Part shown: positions 54,144 to 62,941 of the stretch, in pieces
How the letters are laid out: each line of letters opens with the position of its first letter
How positions within the stretch are numbered: position 1 is the stretch's first letter
Assembly (NCBI RefSeq): GCF_003367705.1
Contig: NZ_CP031425.1
Span: forward strand, 1,054,001 to 1,118,000
From: Microbacterium foliorum
GTDB lineage: Bacteria; Actinomycetota; Actinomycetes; Actinomycetales; Microbacteriaceae
Length of the DNA stretch: 64,000 nt
Direction of reading: 5' to 3'
The notes under the pieces: generated by a model
The model's input: the letters and a program-made list of their open reading frames with translations, nothing else
Databases searched by the model: none
What the model was told of the DNA's origin: nothing
Position numbers and translations under genes: made by a program

Positions 54144-55601
54144 TCAGCGGTCGCTGAAGCGCTCGAGGTCCGAGGCGAGTCCCTCGTAGACGGCCGGCTT
54201 CGACCGCTTCAGATAGGCGCCGTAGACGATGCCGCCGATCAGCGCGAGCACGAGGAGCAGCGGCATGAGGCGGATCGCGAGCTCGTCCGAGCCCGCGACG
54301 ATGTTGAAGTTCACGATCGCGAGCACCGAGATCGCGGCGATTCCGAGGAACCCGATCCCGGGGGCGATGAACGTGCTCCACCAGCGGCGGTCGCCCTTGC
54401 GTCGGAAGTACACGACGATCGAGATCGCCGCGAGCCCCTGCAGGATCAGCACGCTCAGTGTTCCGAAGCCCAGCATCGCGGGCACCAGGGTGAGGATCGG
54501 ATCCGCGCCGGCGATCGCGAAGATGATCGCGACGAGCGCGGCGAACGACGCCTGCACGATGCCGGCCAGCTGTGGGGCGCCGTTGGGGCGCGTCCGCGCG
54601 AGGGCGCGGGGCAGGATCCGCGAGCGTCCGAGGGAGTAGAGGTAGCGGGTGGCGGAATTGTGGAACGCGAGCATCGCCGCGAACAGGCTGACCAGCAGCA
54701 GGACCATCATGACCGTGGTGAGCGGGCCGCCGAGGTACTGCTGCGACAGCATGAAGATCAGGTCGCCGGTGGGCAGGTGTTCCAGCGCGGTGACCTGTGC
54801 CTGCGCGACGCCGGTCGCGCTGACCACGGCCCACGTGGTGACGCCCAGGATCACGCCGATCGCGATGATCGACGTGTACGTCGCCCGCGGGATCGTCCGC
54901 AGCGGCTGCTTCGCCTCCTCGCTGAACAGTGCCGTCGCCTCGAAACCGAGAAAACCGGTCGCGGCGAGCAGCAGCCCGATCGGCAACGAGCCCGAGAACA
55001 CGGCCTCGGGGCTGAAGGCCGCGAGGTCGTATCCGGTCTGCACCAGCACCGACACGTCGAAGACGACCAGCATCAGCACCTCGAGCACCAGACAGACCCC
55101 CAGGATCTTCGAGCTGAAGTCCACGCCGACCCTCGCCAGCACGAAGCACACGACGATCGACAGCAGACCCCAGACCAGCCAGTTCACGTCGAGGCCCGTG
55201 AGATCGCGGATGATGTTCTGCATGAAGAAGCCGCTGGTGCCGATCGTGCCGACGACGAAGAAGTTGTAGCCGAGCGTCGCGATCAGACCGGCGATCAGCC
55301 CGCCCGTGCGTCCGAGGCCCTTCACGACGAAGGCGTAGAACCCTCCGGCGTTGACGAGCTGCTTCGACATCTGCGCGTAGCCCACGGCGAACAGCAGCAG
55401 GATCACGGCCACGAGGAAGAACGACATCGGAGTGCCGCCGCCGTTGCCGAGCGCGATAGCGAGCGAGGCGACGACCACGATGCCTGTCAACGGAGCGACC
55501 GCCGCGAGGACCAGGAAGACGATTCCGGCGACGCCCAGAGCGCCGGGTCGGAGAGAGGTGTGGTGCTGCTGCGTCGTGGACGCAGATGTCGGGTCTGCCA
55601 C
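54144..55601 (-). CDS. APC-superfamily amino acid/amine permease
   Basis: This 485-residue transporter has 12 or more membrane segments. Helix 1 has LGVAGIVFLVLAAVAPLTGIVVV with the unwound Gly motif of the fold. NAGGFYAFVVKGLGRTGGLIAG and FLGFEATALFSEEAKQPLRTIPRATYTSI are the consensus segments of amino acid/polyamine permeases. The start is the GTG at 55601 with CAAAGGAG 3-10 bp upstream of the gap. It heads an operon with moaF, so an amine or aromatic amino acid is the likely cargo. Confidence 0.88.
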   Translation of the reverse strand: MADPTSASTTQQHHTSLRPGALGVAGIVFLVLAAVAPLTGIVVVASLAIALGNGGGTPMSFFLVAVILLLFAVGYAQMSKQLVNAGGFYAFVVKGLGRTGGLIAGLIATLGYNFFVVGTIGTSGFFMQNIIRDLTGLDVNWLVWGLLSIVVCFVLARVGVDFSSKILGVCLVLEVLMLVVFDVSVLVQTGYDLAAFSPEAVFSGSLPIGLLLAATGFLGFEATALFSEEAKQPLRTIPRATYTSIIAIGVILGVTTWAVVSATGVAQAQVTALEHLPTGDLIFMLSQQYLGGPLTTVMMVLLLVSLFAAMLAFHNSATRYLYSLGRSRILPRALARTRPNGAPQLAGIVQASFAALVAIIFAIAGADPILTLVPAMLGFGTLSVLILQGLAAISIVVYFRRKGDRRWWSTFIAPGIGFLGIAAISVLAIVNFNIVAGSDELAIRLMPLLLVLALIGGIVYGAYLKRSKPAVYEGLASDLERFSDR

Positions 55602-55841
55602 GTCGGCTCCTTTGTTCGATGACGCCCGTGCGGACGGCCTCGACGACGGGGGACGTCGCCGATAGTGCGATTCTGCTCGCGTGATCCTCGCGGCGGTTGA
55701 CGCTGAGCGAAGGACGATGGTGCCAGCGCGCACAGCGCAGGTCACCGCATTCTCGGAGCGCAGGACCCAGAGCAGGATGACGGTGAAGGCACCGTCGTCC
55801 TCGCAGCGCCACCGGCGCAGCGGCGGAGCCACGGAGAGACC

Positions 55842-56588
55842 ATGGATCTGCGGCTGAACGGCACGACCGCTCTGATCACGGGAGCCGCGAGCGGCATCGG
55901 GCGCGCGACCGCACTGGCGCTCGCCGCAGAGGGCGTGCGCGTCGCGCTGCTCGATCGCGACGGCGTATCGCTCGCAGAGGTGGCGAGGGGATGCGCTGAC
56001 GCCGTCGTGCTCGTGGCCGACGTCACCGACGCCGGCCAGGTCGATGCCGCGGTGGAGAAGGCGGTGGATGCGCTCGGCGGACTCGACGCGGTCGTATGCT
56101 GCGCGGGCGTCTCCGGCCCCGTGGGGTCGCCCATCGACGAGATCTCGCTGACCGAATGGAATGCCGTGTTCGCGGTCAACGTCACGGGGTCATTCCTCGT
56201 GGTGTCGTCGGCGCTTCCTGCGCTGCGCGCCGCCGTCGCCGCATCCGTCGTCCTGGTCTCGAGCGACTCGGCTCTCGTCGCGTCCGCCGGCATGGTGCCG
56301 TACTGCGCGTCGAAGGCGGCGCTCGTGCAGTTCGGCCGGGCGCTGTCGGTCGATCTGGCGGGTGACGGCATCCGGGTGAACACCGTCGCGCCGTCGATCG
56401 TGGACACACCGATGAGTCGAGGAGATCTGGGAGACGAGGTGTTCGCTGCAGCGTCCTTTCCCGTGCAGACGGCCGACGAGGTGGCCTCGCACGTGGCCTA
56501 TCTCGTGTCGCCGCGCAGCCGCGCGATCAACGACACGACGGTCGTCAGCGACTTCGGGTACTCAGCCAGGTCGGGCTTTCCGGCCTGA
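55842..56588 (+). CDS. Short-chain dehydrogenase/reductase
   Basis: This 248-residue classical SDR has TALITGAASGIGRATALALAAEG (TGxxxGxG), VVCCAGVSG at the NAG position, SSDSA for the active-site Ser, and YCASKAAL (YxxxK, Tyr at about 153). The NAG motif is CAG, a tolerated variant. It is divergent from the APC permease and 119 bp upstream of a second SDR. Substrate is unknown. Confidence 0.88.
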   Translation: MDLRLNGTTALITGAASGIGRATALALAAEGVRVALLDRDGVSLAEVARGCADAVVLVADVTDAGQVDAAVEKAVDALGGLDAVVCCAGVSGPVGSPIDEISLTEWNAVFAVNVTGSFLVVSSALPALRAAVAASVVLVSSDSALVASAGMVPYCASKAALVQFGRALSVDLAGDGIRVNTVAPSIVDTPMSRGDLGDEVFAAASFPVQTADEVASHVAYLVSPRSRAINDTTVVSDFGYSARSGFPA

Positions 56589-56653
56589 CCCGCATCGTCC
56601 GGATCAGCGCGTCGCAACAGGCATCGATCCTGTGCGAGCGAAGAAGAGGGAAT

Positions 56654-56696
56654 CGCGCGGGAGCGCACAGGAGTAGACGCGCGGGAGCGCACAGGA
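56654..56696. repeat. 19-bp direct repeat upstream of the second SDR
   Basis: CGCGCGGGAGCGCACAGGA occurs at 56654-56672 and at 56678-56696, 24 bp apart and identical. Each copy ends in an AGGA-like sequence, and the second lies just ahead of the ribosome site of the SDR gene. Confidence 0.75.
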
Positions 56697-56707
56697 CAGG
56701 AGCAGAA

Positions 56708-57523
56708 ATGGGACGTGCAATCGGATCCTCCGTCGCCGGGCGGGTCGTGGTCATCACGGGAGGCGGCACCGGCATCGGTGCGGCGATCGCTGAGAGATAT
56801 GCCGCGGAGGGGGCGCACGTCGTCGTCGTGGGGCGGCGCGTCGAACCCCTGCGCGCTGTGGAAGCAGCCGTGGGGGCGCATCCGATCGTCGCGGATGCCG
56901 CCGACACGGTCTCGGCTCGAGCCGCCGTCGCCGAGGTGCTCGCCACCTTCGGACGCCTCGACGTCCTCGTCGCCAATGCGGGAGGACACGGGTTCTCGCC
57001 CGTCGCCGACACCGATGACGACAGTTGGGAGGCCGCCATCCGCGCCAACCTCACGACCGCGTTCATCATGGCGAGAGAGGCGCTGCCGGCGCTGATCGAA
57101 GCGAAGGGACAGATCGTCATCGTCTCGTCGCTGGCGGGGTTGTTCGCGGGTCCGTCGGTCGCCGGCTACACGGTCGGGAAACATGCGCTCATCGGTCTGA
57201 CTCGAACCCTGGCCCGCGACTACGGGCGCCAGGGGGTGCGGGTGAACGCGATCTGCCCCGGGTGGGTGCAGACGCCGATGGCCGACGACGAGATGGACGA
57301 GTTCGCCACCCATGCCGGGCTCGCATCGCGCGAAGAGGCGTATGCCGCAGTGACGGCCGACGTGCCGCTGCGTCGACCGGCGCAGCCTGCGGAAATCGCC
57401 TCGGTGGTGCGCTTTCTCGGATCGGGGGAGTCGTCGTACGTCACGGGCGCGGTGATCGTGGCCGACGGCGGATCTCACGTCGTGGACGTGCCCACGATCG
57501 CCTTCGATCATGCGGGTATGTAA
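56708..57523 (+). CDS. Short-chain dehydrogenase/reductase
   Basis: This 271-residue SDR has VVVITGGGTGIGAAIAERYAAEG, LVANAGGHG (NAG motif), VSSLAG for Ser, and YTVGKHAL (YxxxK). It follows the first SDR in the same direction and differs in sequence throughout, so it is a separate enzyme rather than a recent copy. AGGAG precedes the ATG. It could act on the alcohol or ketone stage of a pathway shared with the moaF and permease genes. Confidence 0.88.
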   Translation: MGRAIGSSVAGRVVVITGGGTGIGAAIAERYAAEGAHVVVVGRRVEPLRAVEAAVGAHPIVADAADTVSARAAVAEVLATFGRLDVLVANAGGHGFSPVADTDDDSWEAAIRANLTTAFIMAREALPALIEAKGQIVIVSSLAGLFAGPSVAGYTVGKHALIGLTRTLARDYGRQGVRVNAICPGWVQTPMADDEMDEFATHAGLASREEAYAAVTADVPLRRPAQPAEIASVVRFLGSGESSYVTGAVIVADGGSHVVDVPTIAFDHAGM

Positions 57524-57693
57524 GGGGTGCGGGTGTGTAGGGGGTGCGGGTCAGGGTAGGCGGGCCTGTCGGGCACGGGGCTGCGCGGATCGCGCTGTCA
57601 TGCAGACCGGGCGGGTATGAAGGGGGCTCGCTCTGTTCTCCGGTTCGGACGTCTACGCGGGCGTTGCGTTGGATGTTCTGGGCTCGCGGACTT

Positions 57694-58020
57694 TCGGGGT
57701 ACGCGACTGTCGGGCTGCTCGCTGCTCTGGGTCTCGGGGTTCCGAGGGTTCGCCGGGTTCTCGGGGTACGCGACTGTCGGGCTGCTCGCTGCTCGCTGCT
57801 CTGGGGCTCGGGGTTCCGAGGGTTCGCCGCGTTCTCGGGGTTCGCCGGGTGGTCGGGGCCTTTCGCCGCTCGTCGGGTGTTGCTCGTCACTCGTCTCGTC
57901 TTCCCTCGTCCCTTCTCGTCCCTTCCCGTCTCTTCCCGTCTCTTCCCGTCTCTTCCCGTCTCTTCCCGTCTCTTCCCGTCTCTTCCCGTCTCTTCCCGTC
58001 TCTTCCCGTCCCTTCCCGTC
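57694..58020. repeat. Repeat-rich intergenic region: 67-bp imperfect tandem and 10-bp satellite
   Basis: The 619-bp gap between the SDR and HNH genes holds no credible gene. From 57694 a unit beginning TCGGGGTACGCGACTGTC recurs at 57761 (period 67) and partly at about 57835. From 57901 to 58020 a decamer TCTTCCCGTC is repeated about 12 times, eight of them exact. Because 10 is not a multiple of 3, frames across it would cycle and it is unlikely to be coding. The rest (57524-57693, 58021-58142) shows nothing recognisable. Confidence 0.8.
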
Positions 58021-58142
58021 CCTTCCTCTTGGGGCCGGCCATCGCTTCGCGCGTACTACCCGAGAGCGCTCTCTTCGTGTCATTCCGGGAGATTGGAATG
58101 CGCTTCTGGTCTGGGGTATTTGTGGGTGGTTCGGGGTCTTGA

Positions 58143-59885
58143 ATGTCGGTGGGTGCGGGTTGGCTTGTGGGTATGGGCAGCACGACGGAGCTTTTGGATC
58201 GGGTCATCGCCGACCTTGACACGGTGTTGTCTGAGGGTGTGCTGGCGGGGTTGGGTGATGCGGATCGGATCCGGGTGTTGTTGGGGGCGGGGGCGGTGTT
58301 CCGGCGTGCGGAGGCGGTGATCGTGGAGGCTGTCGCGTCTGATGACGGGGGTGAGTTCGCGCATGCGGTGGGGTGTCGGGGTGTGCATGAGGTGGTGCAG
58401 CGGGCGGTGCGGGTGGATGTGCGGGGTGCGGGTCGGGTCGACAGGGTCGTCGATCTGGTGCGGCGTCCGCTGAGTCTGTCGGGGGAGCGGATGCCGGCGC
58501 GGTGGTCGGAGCTGCGGGTGGCGTTGCTGGATGGTGTGGTGGGGGTGTCGGGGTTTCTCGCGGCGACGGGCCCGATCGAGAAGGTGTGGGATCGGTTGAG
58601 CGTGGATCAGCGGTTGGCGGCGGATGTCGCGTTGGCCGGGTGTGCCCGCGGGCACGGTGTCGTGGTCGACGGTGACGGTGACGGTGACGGTGTCTCTGAT
58701 GTCGATCCAGACCTCGACCCGGAGGATGTGGCGGGTCCGGCGCCGACGGTGCAGGATCTGGCGATGCTCGCGGAGGATCTCGCGTCGATGTTCGACCCTG
58801 ATGGGGAGGAACCGAAGGATGAGGGGGCGTGTCGCCGGCGGGGTGTGACGATCGGCCGGTTGACCGACGGGGTGCATGCGATCCGCGGGTTTCTGACCCC
58901 GGATGTCGCCGGACAGTTCCAGGCGATCATGGACGCGATCCTCAACCCCAAAGGCGACGGCCCACCCATGCCCGGCGTGCACTTCACCCCGAGTGACGGA
59001 GTGGGCGCGGACACAGGTCGTGATATCGATGTCTACGGCGATTCCGCCGTCGGCACTGGCGTGGGCGGTGTGGGTGCCGATGCCGATGCCGATGCCGATT
59101 CCGATGTCGAGGGTGAGGATCCGTTCAACTCGGACCCGCGGTGTGTGCTCGATGGCCGCACTTCGGCGCAGAAGCGTCATGATGCTCTCGCGATGGTTCT
59201 CACGATCGCGGCCCGCCACAACGACATGCCCTCCCTCGGAGGTGCGGCACCGGTCCTCGTCGTGACCGTCGACGCCGCAGACCTCGCCGCCCACACCACC
59301 GCCCACCTCGACACCACAGGTCTGGCCGCTGACGGCAGTCACGTCGCCGGAGCCGCCTTCGGCAACACCGCGCAGGGATCTTCTTTCGGCAACACCGCCC
59401 AGACAGCCGGCGGGAACGACGGGAACGGGGGGTGGGCGACGATCACCGGTTCCGGTGCCCACGTGCCCGTCTCCGTCGCCGCGCAGATCGGCTGCTCGGG
59501 GACGATACAGCGGGTGGAGTTCGATGCGGGGCGGATCATCGCGATCACGACCACCGATCGGGTCTTCACCGTGCATCAACGCCGGGCGATCATCGCCCGT
59601 GACAGGGAATGTCTGATCCCGGGATGTCACGTGTCCGCGTCATGGTGTGAGATCCATCACGTCACCGAGCATGCGAAGGGTGGTCCGACGCATACGGATA
59701 ACGGTGTGCCGTTGTGCTGGTGGCATCACCGGTCCCTGGGGAAGTCCGGGTGGGAGATCCGCATGAACGACGGCATCCCGCAGGTGCGGGGGCCGGCATG
59801 GTGGGACCCCGACCAACGATGGCGAACCCCGAGACTCAGCGCCGCCAGACGAAGAATCCCCTCGCGGCTCGCCCGCACGGGATGA
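58143..59885 (+). CDS. DUF222 / HNH endonuclease domain protein (13E12-type)
   Basis: This protein of about 580 residues has an N-terminal DUF222 region (LLDRVIADLDTVLSEGVLAGLGDADRIRVL, then DVRGAGRVDRVVDLV) and a C-terminal HNH nuclease domain with CLIPGCHVSASWCEIHHVTEHAKGGPTHTDNGVPLCWWHHR, both zinc Cys pairs and the His residues intact. Between them are acidic DGDGDGDG and DADADADSD tracts made by hexanucleotide repeats, and two FGNTAQ copies. This family is multicopy in many actinobacterial genomes, and its role is unproven. The start could also be the ATG at 58173; neither has a ribosome site. Third positions in the 5' half are T/G-rich, unlike neighbours. Confidence 0.85.
   Translation: MSVGAGWLVGMGSTTELLDRVIADLDTVLSEGVLAGLGDADRIRVLLGAGAVFRRAEAVIVEAVASDDGGEFAHAVGCRGVHEVVQRAVRVDVRGAGRVDRVVDLVRRPLSLSGERMPARWSELRVALLDGVVGVSGFLAATGPIEKVWDRLSVDQRLAADVALAGCARGHGVVVDGDGDGDGVSDVDPDLDPEDVAGPAPTVQDLAMLAEDLASMFDPDGEEPKDEGACRRRGVTIGRLTDGVHAIRGFLTPDVAGQFQAIMDAILNPKGDGPPMPGVHFTPSDGVGADTGRDIDVYGDSAVGTGVGGVGADADADADSDVEGEDPFNSDPRCVLDGRTSAQKRHDALAMVLTIAARHNDMPSLGGAAPVLVVTVDAADLAAHTTAHLDTTGLAADGSHVAGAAFGNTAQGSSFGNTAQTAGGNDGNGGWATITGSGAHVPVSVAAQIGCSGTIQRVEFDAGRIIAITTTDRVFTVHQRRAIIARDRECLIPGCHVSASWCEIHHVTEHAKGGPTHTDNGVPLCWWHHRSLGKSGWEIRMNDGIPQVRGPAWWDPDQRWRTPRLSAARRRIPSRLARTG
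58668..58691 (+). repeat. (GACGGT)4 hexanucleotide repeat in the HNH gene
   Basis: Four exact units encode alternating Asp-Gly in an acidic linker. In frame, so length change would not disrupt the protein. Confidence 0.85.
59076..59099 (+). repeat. (GCCGAT)4 hexanucleotide repeat in the HNH gene
   Basis: Four exact units plus a variant fifth encode alternating Ala-Asp, in frame, in the linker before the HNH domain. Confidence 0.85.
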
Positions 59886-59913
59886 CAGAGGCGAGCGTCA
59901 CCGACGTGACTCC

Positions 59914-60000
59914 GTCACCGTATCGCCAGAGTGACGGTCACCGTATCGCCCGAGCGACAGTCACCGCATCACCGCATCACCCGTGCGACGGTCGCCGCAT
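59914..60000. repeat. 23-bp tandem repeat between the HNH and HAD genes
   Basis: Units beginning GTCACCGTATCGCC start at 59914, 59937 and 59960 (period 23), with a longer degenerate unit before a final copy at 59991 that touches the HAD stop codon. The region separates convergent genes and forms no clean hairpin. Confidence 0.7.
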
Positions 60001-60650
60001 CATCGGACGGTGAGCTCGAACCCGTCGGCCGTCGGCACGACGGCCACCTGGGTGAGGTCATCGACATGGAAGGTCGGTTCGTGCGAGGTGGCGTGCGAGC
60101 CGACCCCGATCACGCGCATGCCCGCGGCGTGAGCGGCCTGAATGCCCGCACCCGAATCCTCGAACACCACGCAGTCGGCCGGGTCGACACCGAGCAGCTT
60201 CGCGCCCAGCAGAAAGCCCTCGGGATCCGGCTTCGACGCCGACACGTTCTCCGCGGTCACGGTCAGCGAGGGGACACTGAGACCCGCCTGCCCCATGCGC
60301 GCATTCATCAGTGTGAGATCGGCCGAGGTCACGATCGCATGCGGGTAGGGAAGCAGCGCCGCAAGGAGCGCATCCGCGCCCTCGATCGCGACGACCCCGT
60401 CGACGTCCTCGCTCTCGTTCGCCAGCATCACGGCGTTCTCCCGGATGTTGATCTCGTGATCCCGCTCCGGCAGCATGATCGCCATGCTCTGATGGCCCTG
60501 ACGCCCATGAATGACACTCAGTACGGTCGCCGGGTCGATCCCGTGGGGCGCGGCCCACGCCAGCCACAGGCGTTCCACGACGGCCGTCGAATCGACGAGA
60601 GTGCCATCCATGTCGAGCAGGACGGCGCGGGCGCTGATGGTCTCGGTCAT
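60000..60650 (-). CDS. HAD-IA family phosphatase
   Basis: This 216-residue hydrolase has motif I VLLDMDGTLVDST (nucleophile and acid Asp), a helical cap with a GRQGHQSM segment, motif II AIVTSAD, motif III Lys in SASKPDPEGFLLGAKLLG and motif IV CVVFEDSGAGIQAAHAAGM. The pattern is that of sugar-phosphate phosphatases such as glycerol-3-phosphatase or hexitol phosphatase. The exact substrate is uncertain. The start is the ATG at 60650. Confidence 0.88.
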   Translation of the reverse strand: MTETISARAVLLDMDGTLVDSTAVVERLWLAWAAPHGIDPATVLSVIHGRQGHQSMAIMLPERDHEINIRENAVMLANESEDVDGVVAIEGADALLAALLPYPHAIVTSADLTLMNARMGQAGLSVPSLTVTAENVSASKPDPEGFLLGAKLLGVDPADCVVFEDSGAGIQAAHAAGMRVIGVGSHATSHEPTFHVDDLTQVAVVPTADGFELTVR

Positions 60651-60728
60651 CTTCCCAGGCTACTGCCGACGAATCCCGCACTACTCGGCGACGGCATCGC
60701 GCGCGATGATGGCGGCGCCGCGACGGGA

Positions 60729-61685
60729 TCAGTGCGCGGCGCGGTATTCGCTGGGGGAGATGCCGAAGGCGGTCTTGAATGCGCGGCTGAAATGCGCGGC
60801 ATCCACGAAACCCCACCGCGCGGCGACGGCCGCGACCGGACGGTCGGCGAGCATCGGGTCGAGCAGGTCGCGTCGGCACTGCTCAAGGCGCCGGGTGCGG
60901 ATCCACGTCGACACCGTGACGCCCTGCTCCTGGAAGAGTCCGTGCAGGTGTCTGGTCGAGATGAAGTGCGCCGCCGCGATCGAGGCGGGGCCGAGGTCGG
61001 TGGAGGCGAGGTTGCGGTCGATGTACGAGCGGATGCGCTGCACCAGAGCGCGGTGCGGATCAGCCGACACCCCATCGAGTCCGAGCTCACGCGTGAAGAC
61101 CGTCGTGACGAGGTCGAGGGCGCTGTGCGCGAGGCGCGCTCCCGTGGTTCCGGCGAGTTGGTCGAGGTTGCCGGCGAGCTGAGTCAGGTAGGGGACGACC
61201 ATTCCGCCGAGTCCGCCCTGTCCCGAGATCCGCACGGCCGTGAGCTGACCGACCATGTCGGCCGGGAGGCTGATGAGGTGTTTCGGGAACATCACCACCA
61301 TGGTGCGGAAGTCGTCGTCGAACACCAGGGAATACGGGCGATCGGTGTCGTACACGGCCAGGTCGCCCGGGTGCAGCACGGCTTCGCGATCGTCCTGGAT
61401 CAGCATCCCGGTTCCGGCGAGCATCAGGCTGAGCTTGAAGTACGACCGGTCGCTGCGAGCGATGAGCTCCGGCGTGCGCTCGACGACGTGCGATGTCGCA
61501 CGCACCTCGTTCACGTGCACCTCATCGACCGACGCGCCGCGGATCACACCTCGGAATTGATCGGCACCCGACGTCGACACCTGCAGCGGAACGAACGACT
61601 CGGAGACGGCCGCTCTGAACTCGCTGATGTTGCGCGCGATGAGCGTGGATACCGACTCGGCGGGGGCTGCGGGCACACCGTTCAT
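60729..61685 (-). CDS. AraC-family regulator of the FeaR/NphR type
   Basis: This 318-residue regulator has an N-terminal AraC-binding-like cupin domain (FRGVIRGASVDEVHVNEVRATSHVVERTPELIARSDRSYFKLSLMLAGTGML, residues about 40-165). The C-terminal AraC helix-turn-helix pair (SIAAAHFISTRHLHGLFQEQGVTVSTWIRTRRLEQCRRDL, then AARWGFVDAAHFSRAFKTAFGISPSEYR) occupies residues 220-315. FeaR of E. coli, with the same layout, activates amine oxidase and phenylacetaldehyde dehydrogenase. The nearby aldehyde dehydrogenase, MoaF and permease genes make an amine-catabolic role plausible. It is 78 bp upstream of the HAD gene on the same strand. Confidence 0.87.
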   Translation of the reverse strand: MNGVPAAPAESVSTLIARNISEFRAAVSESFVPLQVSTSGADQFRGVIRGASVDEVHVNEVRATSHVVERTPELIARSDRSYFKLSLMLAGTGMLIQDDREAVLHPGDLAVYDTDRPYSLVFDDDFRTMVVMFPKHLISLPADMVGQLTAVRISGQGGLGGMVVPYLTQLAGNLDQLAGTTGARLAHSALDLVTTVFTRELGLDGVSADPHRALVQRIRSYIDRNLASTDLGPASIAAAHFISTRHLHGLFQEQGVTVSTWIRTRRLEQCRRDLLDPMLADRPVAAVAARWGFVDAAHFSRAFKTAFGISPSEYRAAH

Positions 61686-61818
61686 GACTGACTACCTCGG
61701 GTGGTGGAACGACGACGTTGTATACGATCCGTGTCGTGATGCTACCACCGGCTCGTTCAGAACCGCGAGGCTTCTCAGATGTCGAGGGAATCGCAACGCA
61801 GCGCCGGTACGAGGCTCG

Positions 61819-61981
61819 GCGCAGCGCCCGGGGGATGATGGGGCGCAGCCGCGGGGAATGATGCGGCGCAGCCCCGGGGAATGATGGGGCGCAGCCCCGG
61901 GGAATGGTGCGGCGCAGCCCCGGGGAATGGTGCGGCGCAGCCGCGGGGAACGGTGCGGCGCAGCGCCCGGGGAATGGTGCG
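61819..61981. repeat. Array of about seven 23-24-bp tandem repeats
   Basis: Units beginning GCGCAGC and continuing with CCCGGGGAATGrTG start at 61819, 61843, 61866, 61889, 61912, 61935 and 61958. The array runs up to the stop codon of the RpiR gene at 61984. The short reading frames across it have no supporting signal. The rest of the 298-bp gap between the AraC and RpiR genes shows no other element. Confidence 0.85.
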
Positions 61982-61983
61982 AC

Positions 61984-62838
61984 TCAGCGCAGTGTCCGTG
62001 TGGCGTCGGCCGTGCGCTGCAGGGCGTGCACCGAGTGGGCATGGCGTTTCTGCGCCACCCCCACGAAGAGGCAGTCGACCAGGGCCAGCTGCGCGATCCT
62101 GCTGACCATGGCCCCGGCGCGCAGGCGGGGTTCGCGCGCATGGCTGAGCAGCGCATGATCGGCCTCCGCGGCCATGGGCGAGCCGGATGTGCCGGTGACG
62201 CCGATCGTGGTGCTCGCCGCCGACCGGGCGGTCTGCAGGAACAGCAGCGTCTCGCGGGTCGTGCCGGAGTGGGAGAACCCGATCGCCACGGTCTTCTTGG
62301 CGCCGAGCGCAGCTGCGGCGCTCGCCTCATGCGCGTCGGTGAGCACGATCGCCGCATGGCCGATGCGCAGGAGCTTGTGGCCGAGATCGGCTGCGACGAG
62401 ACCACTCGCGCCGATGCCGAACAGCAGGATGCGGTCGGCGTCGTCGACCGCATCCACGGCGGCGGCGAGCACGTCGTAGTCGACACCCGCGATCGTCTCC
62501 TCAATCGCGAGCAGCTCGAGCGCCGCCACCTTCGCGGTCGCCTCTCGGAGGGAGTCTGCGGCCGAGATCTCGGCGCCGAACCCGGCGGACGCGGGGAAGT
62601 GCGCGGACTCCCGCCCGAGCTCGGTGGCGAGGGCCATTCGCAGCGCCGCATATCCGTTCACACCGATCGCCCGGCAGAAGCGCACCACCGAGGCGACCGA
62701 GGTGGCGCAGGTCGCGGCGATCTCGGTGATGGTGCTGTCGACGACGATCGTCGGATCGTCGGCGATGGTGCGGGCGATGCGCGCGAGCGACGGCGGGAGC
62801 GTCTCGGCCGCTGTCGCGATCGTCGTCTGGATGCTCAT
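61984..62838 (-). CDS. RpiR-family (MurR-like) transcriptional regulator with SIS domain
   Basis: This 284-residue regulator has an N-terminal RpiR helix-turn-helix (PPSLARIARTIADDPTIVVDSTITEIAATCATSVASVVRFCRAIGVNGYAALRMAL, residues 14-75) and a C-terminal SIS sugar-phosphate isomerase-like domain (RILLFGIGASGLVAADLGHKLLRIG, IGFSHSGTTRETLLFLQTA). It probably senses a phosphorylated amino sugar and controls the divergent kinase. The start is the ATG at 62838 with AGGAGAG upstream. Confidence 0.9.
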   Translation of the reverse strand: MSIQTTIATAAETLPPSLARIARTIADDPTIVVDSTITEIAATCATSVASVVRFCRAIGVNGYAALRMALATELGRESAHFPASAGFGAEISAADSLREATAKVAALELLAIEETIAGVDYDVLAAAVDAVDDADRILLFGIGASGLVAADLGHKLLRIGHAAIVLTDAHEASAAAALGAKKTVAIGFSHSGTTRETLLFLQTARSAASTTIGVTGTSGSPMAAEADHALLSHAREPRLRAGAMVSRIAQLALVDCLFVGVAQKRHAHSVHALQRTADATRTLR

Positions 62839-62897
62839 CGCTCTCCTGCGTCCTGGCGTGTCGGGGAAGGGGGGTCGGGCGATGCCCGAGGTGACTT

Positions 62898-62912
62898 TGA
62901 ATAATTGTTTCA
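62898..62912. promoter_or_regulatory. Candidate RpiR operator in the divergent region
   Basis: TGAATAATTGTTTCA (TGAA-N7-TTCA) is an A/T-rich imperfect palindrome between the RpiR and kinase genes. It resembles the TGAAA-type sites bound by RpiR regulators. Confidence 0.55.
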
Positions 62913-62941
62913 CGTCGGTGTCCGATGCGTAGACTATTTCC

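Noticed and set aside
57544..58320. Apparent plus-strand genes across the repeat region before the HNH gene
   Set aside because: They consist of the 10-bp satellite and 67-bp repeats, lack ribosome sites, and overlap the start of the HNH gene.
61819..61981. CRISPR array
   Set aside because: Repeats are contiguous with no spacers, units vary, and no cas genes lie nearby. The same holds for the arrays at 22970, 59914 and 57901.
61627..62158. Short plus-strand frames across the 23-bp array (MMGRSPGEWCGAA-like peptides)
   Set aside because: They are products of the repeat, present in more than one frame, and without initiation signals.
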